64,000 bases of DNA from Herminiimonas contaminans (GTDB taxonomy: Bacteria; Pseudomonadota; Gammaproteobacteria; Burkholderiales; Burkholderiaceae_D): assembly GCF_015645465.1 (NCBI RefSeq), contig NZ_JADOEL010000015.1:1-64000 (forward strand), given 5' to 3'. This document shows positions 58,701-64,000 of this stretch, piece by piece; position 1 is the first letter of the stretch; every line of letters starts with the position of its first letter. The translations under genes were made by a program, and so were the position numbers. The notes under the pieces were generated by a model, which was not told the origin of the DNA, did no database searches, and worked only from the letters and a program-made list of their open reading frames with translations.

Positions 58701-60494
58701 ATGCCGGAAATTCTGCTGAATAATTCGGAGTCGGAACGCGTCGTGGCGGCCCAGCAACTCGGGGTCTTGAACGCCAACGCCAGCGAGTACTTCGATTCCA
58801 TCGCGCGGCTGGCCGCCGACATGTTCGGCGTGGCCGCTTCTTATGTCTCGCTGATCGACAGCGACCGCCAGTGGTTCAAGGCGGCGGCGGGCTTCTGCCC
58901 GCCGGGCAGCATGCCGCGCGACGAGACCTTCTGCACCTACACCATCCAGCAGGCCAGCGTGATGATAATCGAGGACACGCTGCTGGATCCGCGCTTCGCC
59001 GACAATCCGATGGTCACCGGACCGGCCGCCATCCGCTTCTATGCCGGCGCGCCGCTGCTGACCCCCGAAGGCTACGCCATCGGCGCGCTGTGCTTGATCG
59101 ACACCGCGCCAAGCACCTTGAACGCCGCCCAAGAGGCCAAGCTGGTCAAGCTGGCCTCGCTGGTGATGGCGCACATCATGCTGGGGCGCGCCGTCGGCCA
59201 CGTCGACGCCGTGAGCGGCATGCCGAACCGGTACCAGCTGATCGGGGATCTCACCGAGCTGGCCAAAAACCACGCCGGCGAGGACCGCGTGCTGGCCGAC
59301 ATCGACATGCCGAATGCCACCAAGGCGTTCGAGATCATCCGCGTGCTCGGCACGACGGTCTATGACGGCATGGTGCGTGAAGCGGGCGAGCGGCTGACCC
59401 TGCTGTTCGCAGGCAGAGCGCAGGTGTATCACCTGACCGACGCGCGCTTCGCCATCCTCTCCAACGACAGCGACGGCAAGGCCTTCATCCAGTACCTGTA
59501 CAGCGTAGAGCCGGAGCTGCAAGCGCCGCTGCACAACCTGAATGTGCCGCTGAACCTGTCGACCTTCTGCGGCATCGTCGAGTTCGACTTGTGCCCCGGC
59601 TCCGCCAAAGATGCGCCGCGCAAAGCCGCATCCGCCGTCAACCAGGCGCTGATCAGCCAACAGCGCTGGAACGTCTACAGCAATGCCGACGACGAACACC
59701 AGAAGCGCGCCTTCCGTTTGCTGAACGATGTGGCGGAGGGCATCGCTGGCGGCCACTTCCATTTGCTGTACCAGCCCAAGCACGATCTGGTCAACGGCGC
59801 CTGCCTGTCGGCCGAAGCGCTGCTGCGCTGGAACCACGCGGAGCTGGGCCCGATTTCGCCAGCGGAGTTCATCCCACTTGTCGAAAAGACCGCGCTGATC
59901 GGCCCCTTGAGCCATTGGGTGATGCGCACCGCGATCAAGCAGATCGCCGAGTGGCACTCGGCCGGCCACCAAGTGAAGGTCGCCATCAACCTGTCGGCCT
60001 TCAATTTCGAGGAGCCGGACATCGTCGAGCGCCTGGACGCCTTGTGCAAGGAGTTCGGCGTCGATCCGCGCTACGTGGAAATCGAATGCACCGAGGGGAT
60101 CTGGATGGAAGGCCCTGGCATCCTTAAGGCGCTGCACGGCATCCGAGATCTCGGCATGAGCCTCGCGCTGGACGACTTCGGAACCGGTTACAGCAACTTC
60201 GCCTACTTACAGAAGGTACCGGCCGCCGTGGTCAAAGTCGACCAGTCGCTGATCCGCAATGTGCACAGCAACCCGCGCGACCAGCGCATCGTGCGCTCGC
60301 TGATCGCACTGGCCAAGGAGCTTGACTACCAAGTGGTGGCGGAAGGCGTGGAGACCGAGCATGCGCTGGCGTTGATCCGCGAGTGGGGATGTCACATCGC
60401 GCAGGGCTATCACTTCGCCAAACCTTTGGCGGCACCGGACTTCCTGCTCCACGCGCTGCGCTATCGGGACGCGCAGATGAACAACGCAGCGTAG
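58701..60494 (+). CDS. GAF-EAL phosphodiesterase (degenerate GGDEF between)
   Basis: 597 residues: a GAF domain (about 20-160), a GGDEF-like region without a GGDEF motif (about 165-320), and an EAL domain with AEALLRW, NLSAFNFEE, DDFGTGYSN and the late EGVET motif. The metal and catalytic residues of active c-di-GMP phosphodiesterases are present. Together with the GAF-GGDEF gene upstream it forms an opposing enzyme pair. Confidence 0.92.
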   Translation: MPEILLNNSESERVVAAQQLGVLNANASEYFDSIARLAADMFGVAASYVSLIDSDRQWFKAAAGFCPPGSMPRDETFCTYTIQQASVMIIEDTLLDPRFADNPMVTGPAAIRFYAGAPLLTPEGYAIGALCLIDTAPSTLNAAQEAKLVKLASLVMAHIMLGRAVGHVDAVSGMPNRYQLIGDLTELAKNHAGEDRVLADIDMPNATKAFEIIRVLGTTVYDGMVREAGERLTLLFAGRAQVYHLTDARFAILSNDSDGKAFIQYLYSVEPELQAPLHNLNVPLNLSTFCGIVEFDLCPGSAKDAPRKAASAVNQALISQQRWNVYSNADDEHQKRAFRLLNDVAEGIAGGHFHLLYQPKHDLVNGACLSAEALLRWNHAELGPISPAEFIPLVEKTALIGPLSHWVMRTAIKQIAEWHSAGHQVKVAINLSAFNFEEPDIVERLDALCKEFGVDPRYVEIECTEGIWMEGPGILKALHGIRDLGMSLALDDFGTGYSNFAYLQKVPAAVVKVDQSLIRNVHSNPRDQRIVRSLIALAKELDYQVVAEGVETEHALALIREWGCHIAQGYHFAKPLAAPDFLLHALRYRDAQMNNAA

Positions 60495-60539
60495 AATAGT
60501 AATGGTTTTATTCCGTTCCGCCCGTGTGGAATTTGACTT

Positions 60540-60710
60540 CAGGCGGCATGCCGCAGAGTAACGCCGAAATCCAGTGGCACGGCGGCGCGCAGCGGATTTG
60601 GCCGGCAGTTCTTTTAGTTTGGCCATGCGCGGATAAACGATAGCGACGAAATTAGCGACGGTCCGGAAGCCACGCGCCGCACGCTTGGTCTGCTGGGGCA
60701 AGCCATTCAT
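60540..60710 (-). pseudogene. C-terminal remnant of an ISL3-like transposase
   Basis: The minus strand reads KRAARGFRTVANFVAIVYPR and MAKLKELPA, then, in a neighbouring frame, NPLRAAVPLDFG to a stop. The RGFRT/NF pattern is typical of the last part of ISL3-type transposases. The rest of the element is gone. The remaining 60711-61107 shows no gene. Confidence 0.5.
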
Positions 60711-61107
60711 GGCCTCGACATCTGGCTGCCTGGGACCTGCCGTCGATGTAGCCGGCTGACGGCCGCTGCCGGCCCGCGTCCGGCTTGCGGCAACAGCAAC
60801 GCCGACGCGGCAATCGGATTTCCGTCTACTATGTCGCCCATGTATGCATGCGACTGCAGGAGACGCGGACGCCATTGGGGGAACACCGCTCTGCGAGGTA
60901 TGCGCTGCGCCATGTCGGCGCCATTAGCCTGTGACGTGAGCGCATAAATGCGACCAAGTCCGGCGCAAATTACCGATTCGTGGAACACGGCAGGTTCAGT
61001 TTGAACGTTGACTTAATGCGCGCTAAGTCAACGTCGCCGTTCTTGCAGGTCCAAATATCCCTGATACCGTACCTGCAGTGAATACCGTTTTCCGCTAGCG
61101 TTCCGCC

Positions 61108-61806
61108 ATGAGCCGCCCCGCCTTTGCAATGCCCGATCCCGAAGCGCGCCAACTGGCGCAGCTGGCCGACGCGCTGCACGAACGCCACCCGCAGAACCCG
61201 CGCGACCACCGTCCCTACGTTCGGGAATTCATGCGCGCGGTGCACGCGGCCACGGGCCACGTCTACAGCCCGGCCATCTACCGCCGCCTGCTGGCGGTGC
61301 GTGCGCCGGGCCGATGCCCCTCCGCCGCCACTTGGCCCTGAAGAAGGCGCTGTTGACCGACGAACTGGCGCTGGCGGCACAAGCCATCCGGAAACGGGTG
61401 CAACGCCGATCCCCCGCGCGGCAAACGGTGCCGACACCGGATCCGAAACGGTATTCTGGCGCACCCGGTTTCTGGACCATGTGCGGCGCTGCAGGAAGCC
61501 CAGACCCTGGCCGCCGAACTGCAAGCGGTGCGGCATGATCGCAACCTGGCACTGCAAGCAGAGCGCGCCACGGTCGCCCCGTTGGCGGAACAAGTCGGCC
61601 AGCTGACGCGCGAAGTGGCGGCGCACTGTCCCTACGCCCTCAACGCGATCGACGAAGTCCGCGGCGAGACGCGCACCTGAAAGGAGCACTGCAGCGATCT
61701 GGAAGCGGCGCTCAAACAGGACCGGCTGCCGATGGAAACGTTGCGCCAGTTGGCATACCGGCGCGGCGCCGACATTCCCGGCGACCTCCAAGTTGGGCAC
61801 ACCCAA
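61108..61806 (+). pseudogene. Frameshifted coiled-coil gene of plasmid/integrase-type accessory DNA
   Basis: It begins MSRPAFAMPDPEARQLAQLA with a helical DNA-binding-like N-terminus (VREFMRAVHAATGHVYSPAI). The similarity then moves through other frames (KKALLTDELALAAQAIRKRV; AAELQAVRHDRNLALQAERA; DLEAALKQDRLPMETLRQLA) with at least two frameshifts and an in-frame stop. It resembles genes placed just upstream of integrases, which fits the next feature. Confidence 0.5.
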
Positions 61807-61821
61807 TGATCCCTGCAACGC

Positions 61822-62290
61822 CGGCGCGCATCGCCACCGACGATTCGGCTATACCGTTGCAGCCGTCGCACGCCTTCGGCCATGACACCGTCGACTGGCA
61901 TGCGGCGGAAATCTGGCTGCGAACCGTCTGAGACAGAACCGCCACGCAGCCGAGCCAGACGGTGAGCCCCTATCGTTTCCACCTGGCCAAGCTGCGCTGG
62001 TTTTGCGAACAGGGTGCGCAAGGTGCTATCATCGGCCTGGAGTGGGCAGGACACTCTTACATTTCCGATTTTCTCATGGATTTTCCGGTCGATTCGCTGT
62101 GCCGTGTCAAAGGGACGCGCAACGTCAGCCCCGACGAGGCGGGCTATACGCCCTTCCGCCGCCAGCCGTCGCTCGGCAGTCAACTCGAAATCCGGCGTGA
62201 CGCGCACGCCGTGTTCAATGCCTGGCACAAGGCAGCTTATATCGTCCGAAATCCGAGGATGTTCGAGGGAGTGAATCCGCATCCTCCTCG
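61822..62290 (+). pseudogene. Tyrosine integrase, degraded N-terminal part
   Basis: Segments DTVDWHAAEIWLRTV and, after a stop, SQTVSPYRFHLAKLRWFCEQ match the N-terminal SAM-like domain of tyrosine recombinases. A further piece (GYTPFRRQPSLGSQLEIRRD) follows. The catalytic C-terminal domain is missing. It is non-functional. Confidence 0.5.
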
Positions 62291-62349
62291 CATTTTTAGG
62301 GGCATTTTTAGGGGCATAACCATTCGAAGTCTATGCTGTCGCCTTGTGG

Positions 62350-62841
62350 TTATTGGCCTCCTCGACGTTTTTCGATTCCGGCTCGGGTCATGTAGCGCCC
62401 GAATTCGCGTTCGAATGCACCATTGATCACCAGACGCCCTGCGGTCCCGCGCGCGAACCTGTCCGCTAGCATGCGACGCTCCAGCGGCACGCCTGCGTGG
62501 AACATATACACGGCCTTCAGCCGATTGACGCCCAGCGGAACGGCAAGCCGGCACATCCACGACTGGGCGACGCCCTTCCGTCCCGTCTCGCCGACCAGGT
62601 ACTCCACACCGCTCAGGACGAACTGCCAGTCCTTGAACCAGACCAGCTTGGGCGCCGTCAGCTCGGCCGTGATCCTGCGTACGCCAACCGGGTAAAGCCT
62701 CGCGACCTTGCCTGGCTTGCGCAGCCCCTGATCGGTTACATCGAGCACCAGCAGCTCGCGCGGCTCGGGCGTCCCCCAAAGTGGCACTGCGTCCTCGATC
62801 AGCGCGCCCCCGTGCCGGCGCCTTGCGACCCAAACCTTCAC
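62350..62841 (-). CDS. Hypothetical protein, 163 residues
   Basis: It starts with GTG at 62841 after a GAGG site (VKVWVARRRHGGALIEDAVP). The product is basic and soluble, with PLWGTPEPRELLVLDVTDQG and a C-terminal FGRYMTRAG. No family is recognised. It is divergent from the SRAP gene; a CATACAGTATAAC promoter-like stretch lies between them. Confidence 0.5.
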   Translation of the reverse strand: MKVWVARRRHGGALIEDAVPLWGTPEPRELLVLDVTDQGLRKPGKVARLYPVGVRRITAELTAPKLVWFKDWQFVLSGVEYLVGETGRKGVAQSWMCRLAVPLGVNRLKAVYMFHAGVPLERRMLADRFARGTAGRLVINGAFEREFGRYMTRAGIEKRRGGQ

Positions 62842-62933
62842 TTCTACCTCGCAGATAGCTGTATAAACATACAGTATAACAGCTGCAGCAAAGGCGCTAT
62901 CATCTGGACTTCGACTTCCTTGCCAAGCCCACC

Positions 62934-63251
62934 ATGTGCGTCAACTTCCAGCCGCCCACTCCTGAACTGCTGAATGCCGTCATGGGGACGCTCATCGACT
63001 TGCATGACGTCGAACGATGGAAGCCTGAAACATGGAAGGACTATGCCGCCCCCATCGTTCGCCGCAGCGCAGGCGGCCAACGGGAGGGGCTACTGGCCAC
63101 CTACGGCATGGTTCCAAGAAAACGCATACCGGTCGGCGTGCGCCCGTTCGACACCATGAACGCACGCTCCGAGACGGTGGGCCAGCTGCGCTCCTTCTCA
63201 GGTGCATGTGTGAACGCCGGTCAGAATCCGCTTAAATTTGGCGGCGTTTGA
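62934..63251 (+). pseudogene. SRAP (YedK/HMCES-type) peptidase, C-terminal part lost
   Basis: The protein starts MCVNF, placing the catalytic Cys at position 2 as required, and has WKDYAAPIVR, ATYGMVPRKRIP and the MNARSETV motif that lines the DNA-binding pocket. After RSFSGAC the family sequence ends and the frame stops within a few residues; SRAP proteins are normally about 200-240 residues. The lost part contains the catalytic His region, so it is probably inactive. Confidence 0.75.
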
Positions 63252-63317
63252 TTGACGTAGCAATTTAGCCACGGTTTGGTCTCGGATCGTGCTCGTTGGA
63301 ATTTGTAGAGGAAAGAC

Positions 63318-63371
63318 GCGGTGCGGTGGGCTCCGGAAGGAGCCCGGAGGGCGAGTGCAGGAGCGCACCGC
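63318..63371. other. Strong nested hairpin
   Basis: The outer arms GCGGTGCG (63318-63325) and CGCACCGC (63364-63371) enclose an inner perfect hairpin GGGCTCC-GGAA-GGAGCCC (63328-63345). No T-run follows. It lies in the otherwise gene-free interval 63252-63586. It could be a structured RNA or a recombination/transposon end structure; no family is recognised. Confidence 0.5.
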
Positions 63372-63586
63372 GCCGCAACGTCGTAGACAGCTGAGTGCTG
63401 ATCGGCTAAAAAAGGATTCTTGCCGAAGAAACGGACGCGACACCGGTTTCCATTGACCTCGCGAGTCGACCAGTGCCGCGCCCCCAGCCTCGCCCCGGAC
63501 AAGTGTCCGGCACAATGCATGAAAGCCTAGTATTTCACGGCTGACGCGCGCTGTCGAGAGTCTTCGGTGTCTCGCTGGGAGCGCCG

Positions 63587-64000
63587 ATGGAATCGACGGG
63601 CCGATTGTTCCTGTGCGCCTGCTGCAGGAAGCAGGTACTCATTTGCCGCCGCTGTGATCGCGGCCAGTGCTACTGCCGCAATTGCGCCGCGCAGGTGCGC
63701 CGCGCCAAAGTGCGCGAGGCCGGACGGCGCTACCAGAGATCCCGCCAGGGACGCTTTGTCCATGCAGCGCGCTCACGCCGCCACCGCTCCCGCAACAAAA
63801 AAGTGACGCATCAGGGTTCACTCGACCTTGCCAACGATGTTGTACTGAGGCAGGACTCGACGGATGTCGCGGTCGCCATCGTAGCGGTCAGTGCAGCGGC
63901 CGGCACGGACATGGCGCTGTGCCATTGCTGCGCCCGACCGCTGCCGCCGTTCGTGCGCACCGGCCCGTTGCGCCGTCGCGGTCCGCGTCCTGTCTGTCGG
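63587..64000 (+). CDS. Cysteine-rich zinc-ribbon-like protein of transposon regions (runs off the window)
   Basis: The frame is open from the ATG at 63587 to the window end (138 codons, no stop). The N-terminus has dense cysteines (LFLCACCRKQVLICRRCDRG, CYCRNC), then a basic region ending VTHQGS, and a second Cys motif near the end (CHCCARPLPPF). I recall similar proteins beside IS66- or IS21-type transposase genes. The function is unknown; zinc binding is likely. Confidence 0.6.
   Translation, partial: MESTGRLFLCACCRKQVLICRRCDRGQCYCRNCAAQVRRAKVREAGRRYQRSRQGRFVHAARSRRHRSRNKKVTHQGSLDLANDVVLRQDSTDVAVAIVAVSAAAGTDMALCHCCARPLPPFVRTGPLRRRGPRPVCR

Noticed and set aside
58494..60137. A 547-codon open frame on the minus strand
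   Set aside because: It is antisense to the GAF-EAL gene, with codon-position bias and domains clearly on the plus strand; high GC produces such long antisense frames.

Overview
The window looks like a segment of a betaproteobacterial genome, most likely Burkholderiales and plausibly Oxalobacteraceae (Massilia, Duganella or Janthinobacterium type). The reasons are the high-GC housekeeping-type genes (argS, msrBA, methyl-accepting chemotaxis protein, GGDEF/EAL proteins) and Tn21/Tn501-type mercury modules. The genus is inference. The junction at about 27017 separates a left half made almost entirely of mobile DNA from a right half that looks like chromosomal DNA with many scars.

Left half, 1-27016. 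From the left edge: an IS3-type element cuts off the end of a Tn3-family transposase. A Tn21/Tn501-type mercury module follows (frameshifted tnpR, deleted urf2, merE-D-A-C-P-T, a merB inserted between two copies of the mer operator, merR, and a Tn21-like terminal repeat at 8239-8276). Next come heavy-metal leftovers, a tnpS/tnpT tyrosine-recombinase resolution module, and a 44-bp terminal repeat ending at 11961. Immediately beyond that repeat lies an AT-richer anti-phage operon of CBASS type II: an N-terminally cut SAVED protein, a DEDDh exonuclease, a CD-NTase, Cap2 (E2-E1) and Cap3 (JAB peptidase), then an unknown small gene. Small accessory genes follow, then a second tnpS/tnpT module, a second mer operon (merA-C-P-T and merR, with only the first codons of merD left), a PIN-like gene, and a second copy of the 44-bp repeat ending at 27016 inside a corA gene. 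The simplest reading is two related Tn4651-like transposons, one nested in the CBASS cargo of the other.

Right half, 27017-60500. This carries c-di-GMP enzymes (REC-GGDEF, GAF-GGDEF, GAF-EAL), two soluble histidine kinases, LysR, AraC, TetR and three MarR regulators, an epoxide-hydrolase-like protein, and a chemotaxis receptor split by a 1038-bp IS481-family insertion. Genes for oxidative or electrophile stress are also concentrated here: two msrB-msrA pairs, two AhpD/carboxymuconolactone-decarboxylase-type proteins, an RclC/YkgB-like membrane protein, a dihydrolipoamide-dehydrogenase-like flavoprotein and a bdcA-bdcR pair. A promoter architecture (GACT, 4 nt, CATATAATT, 4 nt, TATAGT) recurs in front of both msrBA operons and one unknown gene, and related motifs precede several others. 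A 27-nt leader block is shared by both msr operons and argS. Together they suggest a shared regulon. The three MarR paralogues all end in a four-cysteine cluster and are candidate sensors.

Right end, 60500-64000. This is degraded mobile or plasmid-like DNA: an ISL3-like transposase tail, a frameshifted coiled-coil gene, an integrase remnant, a truncated SRAP peptidase gene, a strong double hairpin, and a cysteine-rich gene that runs off the window.
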